Shown: piece by piece, positions 36,889 to 44,994 of the stretch
How the letters are laid out: each line of letters begins with the position of its first letter
Numbering within the stretch: position 1 is the stretch's first letter
Assembly (NCBI RefSeq): GCF_019029495.1
Contig: NZ_JAERQM010000004.1
Span: 248,294 to 312,293, forward strand
Reading direction: 5' to 3'
Source: Falsiroseomonas oleicola
Lineage (GTDB): Bacteria > Pseudomonadota > Alphaproteobacteria > Acetobacterales > Acetobacteraceae
DNA length: 64,000 nucleotides
Translations under genes and position numbers: made by a program
The notes under the pieces: generated by a model
Seen by the model: only the letters and a program-made list of their open reading frames with translations
Databases searched by the model: none
Told to the model about the DNA's origin: nothing

Positions 36889-37866
36889 CTACTCCACCCG
36901 GATATTCGCCCGCCGCGGCACGGCGGACCAGCGCTCCACCTCCGCCAGGTACAGCCGGCCCCAATCCTGGCGCCCCAGCGGCGCCGGGATCAGCCCGAGG
37001 CCTTCCAGCCGCGCCCGAACCTCTGGCACCGTCGCCACCTGGGTGAAGGCGGCATGCAGCCGGTCGAGCGCCGCATCCGGCGCGGCGCGGGGGGCGAGGA
37101 AGCCGAACCAGCTATCGGCCTGCAGCTCGGCCACGCCCAACTCGGCGAAGGTTGGCACCTCCGGCAGCATCGGGCTGCGGGTCGGGCTGGTGACGGCCAG
37201 CGCGCGCAGGCGGCCGGCGCGGACATGCTCCGCCACCTCCAGCACATTGCTCACCATGAAATCCAGCCGCCCGGCGATCAGATCCGCCTGGCCCTGGGGG
37301 CCGGACCGGTAGGGCACATGCTCGAAGGTCAGGCTGTAGGCCTCCTTCATGATCTGATGCGCCGGCTGCCAGCCGGCCAGTGCCGCGCTGCCGGTCTGCA
37401 GGGGCTGCCGCGCCGCCCGCGCCCGGGCCACCAGCGCGGCGAGGTCCCGGTCGGGCGATGTGGCGGGCACCACCAGCGCATTGGCGGAATGGCCGGCGAA
37501 GAAGACCGGCGCGAAATCCGCCGCGGTGTCATAGGGCAGGCGCGGATAGAGCCCCGGCGCCACCGCATGGGCATTGGCGATCAGCATGATCGTGTAGCCA
37601 TCGCCCGCCGCCTTGGCGACGCGGTCGGAGGCGATGGTGCCGCCGGCGCCGGGCTGGTTCTGCACCACCATGGGCTGGCCGAGCAGCGGCGCCATACGCT
37701 CGGCGAAGCTGCGGGCGATGATGTCCGTGGCGCCGCCGGCGCCATAGCCCACCACCAGCGTCACCGGGCGTTCGGGAAAGCTGCCCTGGGCCCGTGTTGC
37801 AAAGGGGGCGGCGAAAGGCGCGGCGAGGCCGGCGGCGAGGATCAGGCGACGGGTCGTCATGGTCAT
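36889..37866 (-). CDS. TctC/Bug-family solute receptor
   Basis: A 325-aa periplasmic receptor of the tripartite tricarboxylate (Bug) family. Signal peptide MTMTTRRLILAAGLAAPFA..., then FPERPVTLVVGYGAGGATDIIAR, the family's carboxylate-binding N-terminus, QNQPGAGG and the SADW-type FAELGVAEL region. The ATG at 37866 overlaps the upstream receptor stop as ATGA. No tctA/tctB membrane genes are in the window, which is usual for Bug proteins. Likely binds a carboxylic acid related to the sugar-acid enzymes transcribed divergently. Confidence 0.88.
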   Translation of the reverse strand: MTMTTRRLILAAGLAAPFAAPFATRAQGSFPERPVTLVVGYGAGGATDIIARSFAERMAPLLGQPMVVQNQPGAGGTIASDRVAKAAGDGYTIMLIANAHAVAPGLYPRLPYDTAADFAPVFFAGHSANALVVPATSPDRDLAALVARARAARQPLQTGSAALAGWQPAHQIMKEAYSLTFEHVPYRSGPQGQADLIAGRLDFMVSNVLEVAEHVRAGRLRALAVTSPTRSPMLPEVPTFAELGVAELQADSWFGFLAPRAAPDAALDRLHAAFTQVATVPEVRARLEGLGLIPAPLGRQDWGRLYLAEVERWSAVPRRANIRVE

Positions 37867-38849
37867 TCCACCACGATGTTCTGGGCGCGGGCGAGGTCGC
37901 GAAAAGTGGCGATCTCGCGGGTCATGAAGTCCCGGAAGGCTTCCGGCGTGGTGTGCTGCGGCATGTCCAGGTTGAGCTGGCTGTAGCGCTGCCGGGTGTC
38001 GGGCGCGCGCAGGAAGGCCTGCGTTTCCGCCGCCAGCCGCGCCAGGATCGGCGCCGGCGTGCCGGCCGGTGCGGCCAGGCCATGCCAGGAGGCGAGCTCG
38101 GCGCCCGGATAGGTCTCGTTCAGCGCCGGCAGGTCGGGGTAGATCGCCATGCGGGCCGGGGCGGTGGTGGCCAGCGCCCGGATCTGCCCATCCCGGATCA
38201 GCTGCGTGGTGGTGGCGGCGACGTCGAGCGAGACATCCACCGTGCCCGCCAGCAGCGCCTGCAGCAGCGGCCCGCCACCGTTGAAGGGCACATGGGTCAT
38301 GCGGATGCCGGCTTTGGCCATGAACAGCTCCATGCCGAGATGGAGCGACGATCCGACGCCGGAGGAGCCGAAGTTGATCGCCTCCGGCCGGGCCTTCGCC
38401 GCGGCGACGAGGTCCGCGACGTTGCGCACATCCGGCAGTTTGCGCGGGTTCACCAGCAGTAGGGCAGGTGTCACCGCCAGGTTGGAAATCGGCGCAAAAT
38501 CCTCGATCGGGCGGTAGGGCAAAGGCAGCTTGCGCACCGCCGGCAGGATGGCGTTGGCGGCGATGTTGATCATGCCCACCGCCGTGCCATCCGCCGGCGC
38601 CTTGGCGAGCGCATCCACGCCGATGGCGCTGCCGGCGCCGCCGCGATTCTCCACCACGAAGCCCTGGCCGAGGGCCTGCTGGAAATGCGCCGCCAGCATG
38701 CGGCCGACGAGGTCCGCCGCGCCGCCGGGCGGGAAGGGGATGATGAAGCGCACCGGCCGGCTGGGCCAGGCGGGCTGCGCCTGCCCGAGGGCGGGCGCGG
38801 CGAGGACGGCAAGAGTGGTGGCGGCGAGCTGCCGGCGGCTGAGGCGCAT
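37863..38849 (-). CDS. TctC/Bug-family solute receptor
   Basis: A 328-aa Bug receptor starting MRLSRRQLAATTLAVLAAPA (twin-arginine-like RR followed by a hydrophobic signal), mature part from about AQPAWPSRPVRFIIPFPPGG. AGGAGG lies eight bases before the ATG at 38849. It heads the minus arm of a divergent locus and is translationally coupled to the second receptor. The IclR-type palindrome 38887-38901 lies 38 bp ahead of its start, so it is probably controlled by the fused IclR regulator on the other arm. Confidence 0.88.
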   Translation of the reverse strand: MRLSRRQLAATTLAVLAAPALGQAQPAWPSRPVRFIIPFPPGGAADLVGRMLAAHFQQALGQGFVVENRGGAGSAIGVDALAKAPADGTAVGMINIAANAILPAVRKLPLPYRPIEDFAPISNLAVTPALLLVNPRKLPDVRNVADLVAAAKARPEAINFGSSGVGSSLHLGMELFMAKAGIRMTHVPFNGGGPLLQALLAGTVDVSLDVAATTTQLIRDGQIRALATTAPARMAIYPDLPALNETYPGAELASWHGLAAPAGTPAPILARLAAETQAFLRAPDTRQRYSQLNLDMPQHTTPEAFRDFMTREIATFRDLARAQNIVVE

Positions 38850-38886
38850 GGGCTGATCCTCCTGTTCCTTGGTGTCTTGCGTGACT

Positions 38887-38901
38887 TGGAACTTGGTTCC
38901 A
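38887..38901. promoter_or_regulatory. IclR-type operator
   Basis: TGGAACTTGGTTCCA is a perfect TGGAA-N5-TTCCA palindrome, the shape described for IclR-family operators. It lies in the divergent intergenic region, 38 bp from the receptor start and 41 bp from the preferred start of the IclR-SMP-30 gene, so one site could control both arms. Confidence 0.6.
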
Positions 38902-38941
38902 CGATATGGACACGAACGAAATCGGTCAATCGGGGAGAGGC

Positions 38942-40651
38942 ATGGCGCGCAGCAGGGCGATCGAGGTGGAGGAGGAAGCGGCGGCGGTGCCCGGTACCCA
39001 GGCGCTGACACGCGGCATCGCTTTGCTCGGCCTGGTCGCCGACGCGCCCGCACCGCTGCGCTTCGCCGAGATCGCCGACCGCGCCGGCCTCGCCCGCCCC
39101 ACCGCCCATCGCATCCTGGCCGCCCTGGTGGAGGCGCGCCTGCTGCGCCACGAACCGAGCAGCCAGACCTACGCGCTCGGCTCCCGCTTCCTGGAAATGG
39201 CGCATCGCGTCTGGGACGGTTTCGACCTGCGCGCCACGGCGGCGCCGGAGCTGGAACGGCTGGCGCGGCTGGCCGGCGAAACGGCGCGGCTCGCCGTGCT
39301 GGATGGCGACGGCGTGCTCTATGTCGACCAGCGGGAGGCGGAGCAGGAGGCGGTGCGGCTGGTCAACCGCGTCGGCGCCCGCGCCCTGCCGCATGCCAGC
39401 GCCTGCGGCAAGGCGATGCTGGCGCAGCTTCCGGCCGCCGAACGCCAGGCGCTGCTGGAGGCGCTGTCCCCGCTCGCCGCCCCGGGGCCGCGCACCGTCA
39501 CCGATGTGGCGGCGCTGGAACGCGACCTCTCGCTCTCGGCCGTGCGGGGCTACGCCCTGTCCTTGCAGGAGGCCGCCGCGGGGGTGAATGGCGTGGCGGC
39601 GGCGGTGCTGGATCGGCGGGCACGGCCGCTCGGCGCCATCTGCCTGGTCGGCCCCGCCTTCCGCCTGGACGAGCCACGCCTGCATGCGCTGGGGCGGGAG
39701 GTGATGGAGGCGGCGCGCCGCATCTCCGGCAATGCCGCGCAATCCGCCATGACCCTGACCGTGGCGCCGCGACCCTCCACCGTGTCCGAAGGCGTGCGGC
39801 TGGCGGTGCGGGCGGAGGCGCTGCTGGGGGAGGGGCCGCTCTGGCACCAGGGCCGGCTGCACTGGGTCGATATCCTCGCCCCCGCCGTGCATGTCAGCGA
39901 TCCGGAGTCCGGCACCGACCAGGTAATTCCGGTGGAGGAGCTGGTGGCGTCCCTGGCGCCGCGCCGGGATGGCGGGCTGGTCGCGGCCTCGCGCTCTGGC
40001 CTTCGCCTGCTGGACGGGTCGGGCCTCGGCCGGGTGCTGGCGGCGCCGATCGCGGAGGGTGCGGCGTTGCGCCTGAATGACGGCAAATGCGACCGGGCGG
40101 GGCGCTTCTGGGTGGGCTCGCTGGCGCTGGATTCCACGCCGGATGCGGGCGCGCTGCACCGCATCGGCGCCGATGGCACGGCGCGGGTGATGCAGGCCGG
40201 GCTGCATGTGGCGAATGGCATCGGCTTCAGCCCGGATGATGCGCGGCTGTACCTGGCCGATAGCGGCCGCCGGCGCATCGATGTCTTCGACTTCGACCTC
40301 GCGGCCGGGACTCTCGCCAATCGCCGCCCCTTCGTCAGCTTCGCGGAAGGCGAAGGCGTGCCGGATGGGCTGACGGTGGATGCGGCGGGCGGGGTCTGGG
40401 TCGCGCTCTGGGATGGCTGGCGCGTCGCCCGCTACACGCCGGATGGCCGGCTGGACCGCGTGTTGAACCTGCCGGTGCCACGGCCGACGAGCTGCGCCTT
40501 TGGCGGGCCGGGCCTCGCGACCCTGTTCGTCACCAGCGCCCGGGTGCGCCTTTCCGCGGCGGAGCTGGCGGAGGCGCCCCTCTCCGGCTCCGTCTTCGCC
40601 ATCGAGACCGGCGGCGCCCATGGCCTGCCCGAACCCCCCTTCCACGGCTGA
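38942..40651 (+). CDS. IclR regulator fused to SMP-30/gluconolactonase
   Basis: A 569-aa fusion. About residues 10-250 are an IclR regulator: winged helix (FAEIADRAGLARPTAHRILAAL) and effector domain (HASACGKAMLAQLP, GYALSLQEAAAGVNGVAAAVLD). About residues 265-569 are an SMP-30 beta-propeller lactonase: GEGPLWHQGRLHWVD (metal Glu), LNDGKCDRAGRFWVGS (Asn/Asp), HVANGIGFSPDD and VPDGLTVDAAGGVW. Start at 38942 (MARSRAIEVE) after GGGGAGAGG; ATG 38906 lies only 4 bases past the operator. The protein may sense a lactone-derived effector and hydrolyse the lactone. Likely autoregulated. Confidence 0.88.
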   Translation: MARSRAIEVEEEAAAVPGTQALTRGIALLGLVADAPAPLRFAEIADRAGLARPTAHRILAALVEARLLRHEPSSQTYALGSRFLEMAHRVWDGFDLRATAAPELERLARLAGETARLAVLDGDGVLYVDQREAEQEAVRLVNRVGARALPHASACGKAMLAQLPAAERQALLEALSPLAAPGPRTVTDVAALERDLSLSAVRGYALSLQEAAAGVNGVAAAVLDRRARPLGAICLVGPAFRLDEPRLHALGREVMEAARRISGNAAQSAMTLTVAPRPSTVSEGVRLAVRAEALLGEGPLWHQGRLHWVDILAPAVHVSDPESGTDQVIPVEELVASLAPRRDGGLVAASRSGLRLLDGSGLGRVLAAPIAEGAALRLNDGKCDRAGRFWVGSLALDSTPDAGALHRIGADGTARVMQAGLHVANGIGFSPDDARLYLADSGRRRIDVFDFDLAAGTLANRRPFVSFAEGEGVPDGLTVDAAGGVWVALWDGWRVARYTPDGRLDRVLNLPVPRPTSCAFGGPGLATLFVTSARVRLSAAELAEAPLSGSVFAIETGGAHGLPEPPFHG

Positions 40652-40666
40652 GGATTTTTGTCCGTC

Positions 40667-41578
40667 ATGACCAAGCTGTCCGGCGTGTTTCCGGTGTTGC
40701 CGACGCCCTTCACGGCCGAGAATGCGGTGGATGAGGCTGCGTTTCGGAGGTTGATCGACTTCGCCGTGGAATCCGGCGCCGATGGCGTGGTCTTCCCGGG
40801 CATGGCGAGCGAGGTGGAGACGCTGAGCGCGCCGGAGCGTGGGCAGATGGTGGCGGTGCTGGGCGAACAGCTCGCCGGCCGCCTGACCTTCATCGTCGGC
40901 GCCAGCCATGCCGATCCGGCGGAAAGCGCCGCCCGTGCGCGGGAAGGCATGGCGGCGGGCGCCGTCGCCGCGATGATCATGGCGCCGCCCCAGGCGGGGC
41001 AGGATGTGGCCAGGCACATCGCCTATTACGCAGCGGTGGCGGAAGCGGCGCCGGGCCTCGTCATCATGTTGCAGAACGCCCCGGCGCCGAACGGCGCGGC
41101 ATTGTCGCCGGAGGCCGTGGCCGCTGTGGCCGCCGGCGTGCCGGCGATCCGCTACGTGAAGGAGGAAACGCTGCCCTGCGGCCAGCACGTTTCCCGAATT
41201 CTGGCGGCAGCCTCCGGTGGGCTGGACGGCGTGATGGGCGGGGCGGGGGCGCGCTTCGTGCTGGACGAATTGGCGCGGGATGCGAACGGCACCATGCCGG
41301 CGCTGGAACTCGCCGATGCCCATGCGGCGCTGTGGAAGGCCTGGCAGTCCGGCGACAAGGCGAAGGCGCGGCGCATCTATACCGAGACGCTGCCGCTTCT
41401 GCTGTTCCAGATGACCTTCCGGGTGCGCGCGACCAAGGAAGTGCTGAAGCGGCGCGGCCTTCTGGACCATACCGGCGCGCGCGCGGCCGGGCCGAAGCTC
41501 GATGCGGGCGACTTGGCGGAGATCGGGGAGCTGATCGCCACTGCCGCCACCTGCATGACGATGCACAAGCCGCGATGA
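40667..41578 (+). CDS. Dihydrodipicolinate synthase (DapA)-family aldolase
   Basis: A 303-aa class I lyase of the DapA/N-acetylneuraminate lyase family. SGVFPVLPTPFTAENAVDE and the Schiff-base lysine Lys165 (IRYVKEET) are present. Next to a sugar-acid dehydratase and a lactonase it more likely cleaves or dehydrates a 2-keto-3-deoxy sugar acid than makes dihydrodipicolinate. Start ATG 40667 with GAGGA upstream; a TTG at 40658 is possible. The stop overlaps the next start as ATGA. Confidence 0.85.
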   Translation: MTKLSGVFPVLPTPFTAENAVDEAAFRRLIDFAVESGADGVVFPGMASEVETLSAPERGQMVAVLGEQLAGRLTFIVGASHADPAESAARAREGMAAGAVAAMIMAPPQAGQDVARHIAYYAAVAEAAPGLVIMLQNAPAPNGAALSPEAVAAVAAGVPAIRYVKEETLPCGQHVSRILAAASGGLDGVMGGAGARFVLDELARDANGTMPALELADAHAALWKAWQSGDKAKARRIYTETLPLLLFQMTFRVRATKEVLKRRGLLDHTGARAAGPKLDAGDLAEIGELIATAATCMTMHKPR

Positions 41579-42759
41579 TGCGTGCTGACCGTATCACGCG
41601 CGTCACCGCGTATGTCATCGAAATCCCGCGCGACGTGCCCTATCTTGGACCGTTGCGGGACGGAGAATTCGTCAATCGCGCGGGCTATATTGTCCGCCTC
41701 GGCAACCGCACGCTCTACCCGACCCAGGACCGCAGCATCGTGCTGCGCATCGACACGGAACAGGGCCTGACCGGCTGGGGCGAGACCTATGGCATCGTGG
41801 CACCGGAGGCGGTGCGGGCCATTGTCGACGACGTGCTGGCGCCGGTGCTGGAAGGGCGCGATCCCTCGGCGCCGGCGGTGATCCATGAGGATCTCTATGA
41901 CCTCATGCACGTGCGGGGCTTCTTCGGCGGCTTTTACCTGGATGCGCTGGCGGCGGTGGATATCGCGCTCTGGGACCTGCTGGGGCGGCGGCTTGGCGTG
42001 CCGGTTTCCACCCTGCTTGGCGGCAGGCGGCATGACCGCATTCCCGCCTATGTCTCCGGCCTGCCGCGCGCCACGCTGCCCGAGCGGGTGGATTTTGCCC
42101 GGGAATGGCAGGCGCGCGGCTTCGCGGGTTTCAAATTCGCCGCCGTCGTCGCCGATGATGGGGCGGAGGCGGAGATCTCCGCGCTGCGCGAGGGTCTTGG
42201 CCCCAAGGCCAGCATCATGGCCGACCTGCATTGGAAGAACAGCGCGGCGGAGGCGATCCGCCTGATCCGCCGCCTGGAACCCCACGGCCTGGCCTTCGCC
42301 GAGGCACCCTGCGCGCCGGAGGACATATTGGGCGTTGCGGAGGTCGCGCGCGGCGTCGGCGTGCCGGTGGCGCTTGGGGAGGAGCTGCGCACCGTCTTCG
42401 AATGGCTGCCGCGCCTGCAGCATCGCTGCATGGCCATCGGCCAGCCGGAGATGGGCCATACCGGCATCACCGAATTTTTGCGAATTGGCGCGCTGTGCCA
42501 CGCGCATCATGTGGCGATCATGCCGCATGCGGCGATCGGCATCGGGCTGTTCATGGCGGCCAGCCTGCAGGCCGCCAGCGCGTTGCAAAAACTGCCCTGG
42601 CACGAATACCAGCACAGCATCTTCGACCCGAACCTGCGCCTGACCCAGCCGACCGGCAGCCGCCACATGCACTGCGAGGCGGGCTTCTACACCCTGCCGG
42701 ACGGGCCGGGCCTCGGCGTGGAGCCTTCGCCGGCACTATTGGCACAGATGGGGCCGTAA
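41575..42759 (+). CDS. Mandelate racemase/muconate lactonizing-family sugar-acid dehydratase
   Basis: A 394-aa enolase-superfamily enzyme starting MMRADRITRV (ATGATG at 41575/41578; the first overlaps the previous stop). An N-terminal capping domain is followed by the barrel with FKFAAVVADDG (Lys), MADLHWKN (Asp ligand), FAEAPCAPED (Glu ligand), ALGEELRT (Glu) and a C-terminal His in AIMPHAAIG. This pattern is that of acid-sugar dehydratases. With lactonase and DapA-like lyase it completes a lactone-acid-ketodeoxyacid route; the sugar is not known. Confidence 0.87.
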   Translation: MMRADRITRVTAYVIEIPRDVPYLGPLRDGEFVNRAGYIVRLGNRTLYPTQDRSIVLRIDTEQGLTGWGETYGIVAPEAVRAIVDDVLAPVLEGRDPSAPAVIHEDLYDLMHVRGFFGGFYLDALAAVDIALWDLLGRRLGVPVSTLLGGRRHDRIPAYVSGLPRATLPERVDFAREWQARGFAGFKFAAVVADDGAEAEISALREGLGPKASIMADLHWKNSAAEAIRLIRRLEPHGLAFAEAPCAPEDILGVAEVARGVGVPVALGEELRTVFEWLPRLQHRCMAIGQPEMGHTGITEFLRIGALCHAHHVAIMPHAAIGIGLFMAASLQAASALQKLPWHEYQHSIFDPNLRLTQPTGSRHMHCEAGFYTLPDGPGLGVEPSPALLAQMGP

Positions 42760-42813
42760 CCAAGGGGCGGGCGGTTTCGAAGCTGGCGGTATCCTTCCTC
42801 GGAGCCGCCCGCC

Positions 42814-43263
42814 ATGACGACCGACCGCCTGTTGAAACTGCTGGCCTGGCCGGCGGCGATCTGGATCGCCTATGAGCTGACCTGGTACCAGCAGTTCAAG
42901 CTGACCGGCAACGAAGGCTCGGTCATGCTCTTCACCATCCTGTCCGACTGGCTCGGCACCCCGGGGGGCGAGAAGCCGTTCCGGCTGTTCGTCGCCATCC
43001 TTGAAATCTTCTGCGCTGTCCTGGTGCTGATCCCGCGCACGCGGATGGTCGGCGCGGCGTTGTCACTCAGCACCATGTCGGGCGCCATCTTCTTCCATGT
43101 CGTCAGCCCGCTCGGCATCGATCCCTATGGCGATGGCGGCACGCTGTTCAAGGAAGCGGTCTTCACCTGGTTCATGGCGGCCTTGGTGTTGTTCGCGCAT
43201 CGCGAGGAAGCTTTCGCAGCCGTCGCCTGGATGCGCGCCCGCCTTCTGCCGCAGGCGGCCTGA
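42814..43263 (+). CDS. DoxX-like membrane protein
   Basis: A 149-aa protein with four predicted membrane helices (about residues 7-22, 60-78, 84-100 and 112-130). The GNEGSVMLFTILSDWLG and FVAILEIFCAVLVLIPRTR segments fit the DoxX/SURF4-like family. Function in this family is mostly unclear. It lies 55 bp after the dehydratase and 6 bp before the OpgC-like gene in the same direction, so it may share their transcript. Confidence 0.7.
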   Translation: MTTDRLLKLLAWPAAIWIAYELTWYQQFKLTGNEGSVMLFTILSDWLGTPGGEKPFRLFVAILEIFCAVLVLIPRTRMVGAALSLSTMSGAIFFHVVSPLGIDPYGDGGTLFKEAVFTWFMAALVLFAHREEAFAAVAWMRARLLPQAA

Positions 43264-43268
43264 GCGTC

Positions 43269-44378
43269 ATGGCGCCCGTCACCCTGAAGCGCCCGCCGCG
43301 CGACCTGCGGCTGGATGTGCTGCGCGGCTGGCTGCAGGTCTCCATCTTTATCGCCCATGCCTTCGGCGCGGTGTTCTTCTGGGGCATCCATGCGAGCTGG
43401 GGAGTCTCGGACAGTTCGGAGCAGTTCGTGCTGCTCTCGGGCCTGGCGCTGGGTTCCGTTTTCACGCTGAAGCGGGCGCGGGACGGGTTTGGCGCGGCGC
43501 TGCGCGACCTGATGGGGCGGGTGCGGAAGCTGTACCTGACGCATCTGGTGGTCTTCGTGCTGTTCGCCGCCATGGTCTTCTGGGCGCGCATGACCTCCCC
43601 GGTGCCGCCGGAGGCGGTGGGCTGGGGCTGGCTGGCGGAGGACCCGCTGCGCGCCATCGCCGGCACGCTGGTGCTTCTGTATCAGCCGGCCTTCATGGAT
43701 ATCCTGCCGCTGTTCGTTTTCTGCATGCTGATGCTGGCGCCCTTCCTGTGGTTGCTGGAACGGATCGGCGACTGGGCCTTGCTGGCGCCCTTCGGCCTGT
43801 ATGCGGCGACGCAGATTTTTGGGCTGACCCCGCCGGGCCTCGGCGGCACCGAGATCGGCTTCGATCCCTTCGCCTGGCAGGTGCTGTTCCTGCTCGGCGC
43901 CTGGTGTGGCCGGCGGGCGCTGCTGGGGGCTGCCCCCTTGCCGCGGCATCCGGCGCTGTTCTTGCTGGCGGCGGGGGTGGTGGCCGCGGGCCTGTGGGTG
44001 AAGCTCGGCCATTATGGCTGGACGATCCCGGCGCCCGCGCTGCTGGAGAATGCGGCGCACAAGCCGATCCTCGGCCCGCTGCGGCTGGCCCATGCCCTGG
44101 CGCTGGCCTGGCTCGTGGCGGTGCTGGTGCCGCGGGAGGCGCCCTGGATGCACGGCGCGGTGCCGCGCGTGCTGGCGCTGATCGGGCAGCACAGCCTGCA
44201 TGTCTTCTGCCTGGGCCTGTTCCTGTCCTGGGGCGTGGCCACCGCGCTGGCGGTGCACCCGGCCGGCGCCCTGGGGCTGGAACTGGTGCTGATTCCCGCC
44301 GGCATCGCGGCGCTGGCCGGCTTCGCCGCCATGCTGGACCGGCGGCGGCAGCCGGCACGGCGCACCGCCTCAGCGTGA
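43269..44378 (+). CDS. OpgC-domain acyltransferase-like membrane protein
   Basis: A 369-aa protein with about ten membrane segments. RDLRLDVLRGWLQVSIFIAH at the N-terminus (Arg-x-D-x-x-R-G) and SSEQFVLLSGLALGSVF are typical of the OpgC family, related to succinyl transfer onto periplasmic glucans. No opgG/opgH genes are nearby, so the acceptor is not known. It overlaps the convergent LysE-type gene by 9 bp. Confidence 0.78.
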   Translation: MAPVTLKRPPRDLRLDVLRGWLQVSIFIAHAFGAVFFWGIHASWGVSDSSEQFVLLSGLALGSVFTLKRARDGFGAALRDLMGRVRKLYLTHLVVFVLFAAMVFWARMTSPVPPEAVGWGWLAEDPLRAIAGTLVLLYQPAFMDILPLFVFCMLMLAPFLWLLERIGDWALLAPFGLYAATQIFGLTPPGLGGTEIGFDPFAWQVLFLLGAWCGRRALLGAAPLPRHPALFLLAAGVVAAGLWVKLGHYGWTIPAPALLENAAHKPILGPLRLAHALALAWLVAVLVPREAPWMHGAVPRVLALIGQHSLHVFCLGLFLSWGVATALAVHPAGALGLELVLIPAGIAALAGFAAMLDRRRQPARRTASA

Positions 44379-44990
44379 GGCGGCGAGGCGGAGTCCGAGA
44401 CCGATCAGGATCGCGCCCACGACGGTGTCGATCCCGGCCTTGGCCCGCCGGTAGGCGGCCTGGATGGGGGCGAGGGAGAACACCAGGGCCAGGCCGCAAT
44501 GCCAGCCGGCGGACAGGATCGCGAGCAGCAGCACCGCCGCCGCATGCACCCAGCCGGGCGCGTCGCCGGGCAGCATGACGACGAAGATGCTGCCGAAGAA
44601 GGCCGCCGCCTTCGGGTTGGTGATGCTGGACAGATAGCCGCGCCGCAGCGCCGCCCAGCCCCCGTGCGTCGCGCCGGACAGCGAACCGGGCGCCGGTGCC
44701 GGGCGACGTGCCCCGGCGATCATCTGCACCCCGATCCAGACGAGATAGGCCGCACCCGCAAGCTTGATGGCGATGGTCAGCCAGGCGAGCTGGGTGAGCA
44801 GGCCGAGCCCCAGCATCGCCACCGTCGCCCAGGTCATCGTGGCGGCGGCGACGCCGAGGCCGGTCAGGACACCCGCCTTGCGCGACACGGCGATCGAGGT
44901 GGAGGTGATGACCACCCAGACCGGCCCTGGGCTCAGGCAGGCCAGCAGGAACACGCCCGCGATCCCGCCCAGGACGATGAGATGCTCCAT
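44370..44990 (-). CDS. LysE-family exporter
   Basis: A 206-aa LysE/RhtB-type amino-acid or metabolite exporter: six membrane segments, LACLSPGPVWVVITSTSI in helix 1 (the S-P-G-P motif) and SITNPKAAAFFGSIF (N-P-K). Start at 44990 (MEHLIVLGG). It follows adenine deaminase by 4 bp on the same strand, so it is probably last in that operon; purine-related export is possible but only inferred from position. Confidence 0.85.
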   Translation of the reverse strand: MEHLIVLGGIAGVFLLACLSPGPVWVVITSTSIAVSRKAGVLTGLGVAAATMTWATVAMLGLGLLTQLAWLTIAIKLAGAAYLVWIGVQMIAGARRPAPAPGSLSGATHGGWAALRRGYLSSITNPKAAAFFGSIFVVMLPGDAPGWVHAAAVLLLAILSAGWHCGLALVFSLAPIQAAYRRAKAGIDTVVGAILIGLGLRLAASR

Positions 44991-44994
44991 GTCG

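Noticed and set aside
36889-38849. Reading the two Bug receptors as one long fused protein
   Set aside because: The ATGA overlap at 37863-37866 and a separate signal peptide for each show two coupled genes in different frames.
40667-41578. Lysine-biosynthetic dapA
   Set aside because: The Schiff-base lysine fits the family, but the locus is a sugar-acid operon, so a 2-keto-3-deoxy acid lyase or dehydratase is likelier than dihydrodipicolinate synthase.
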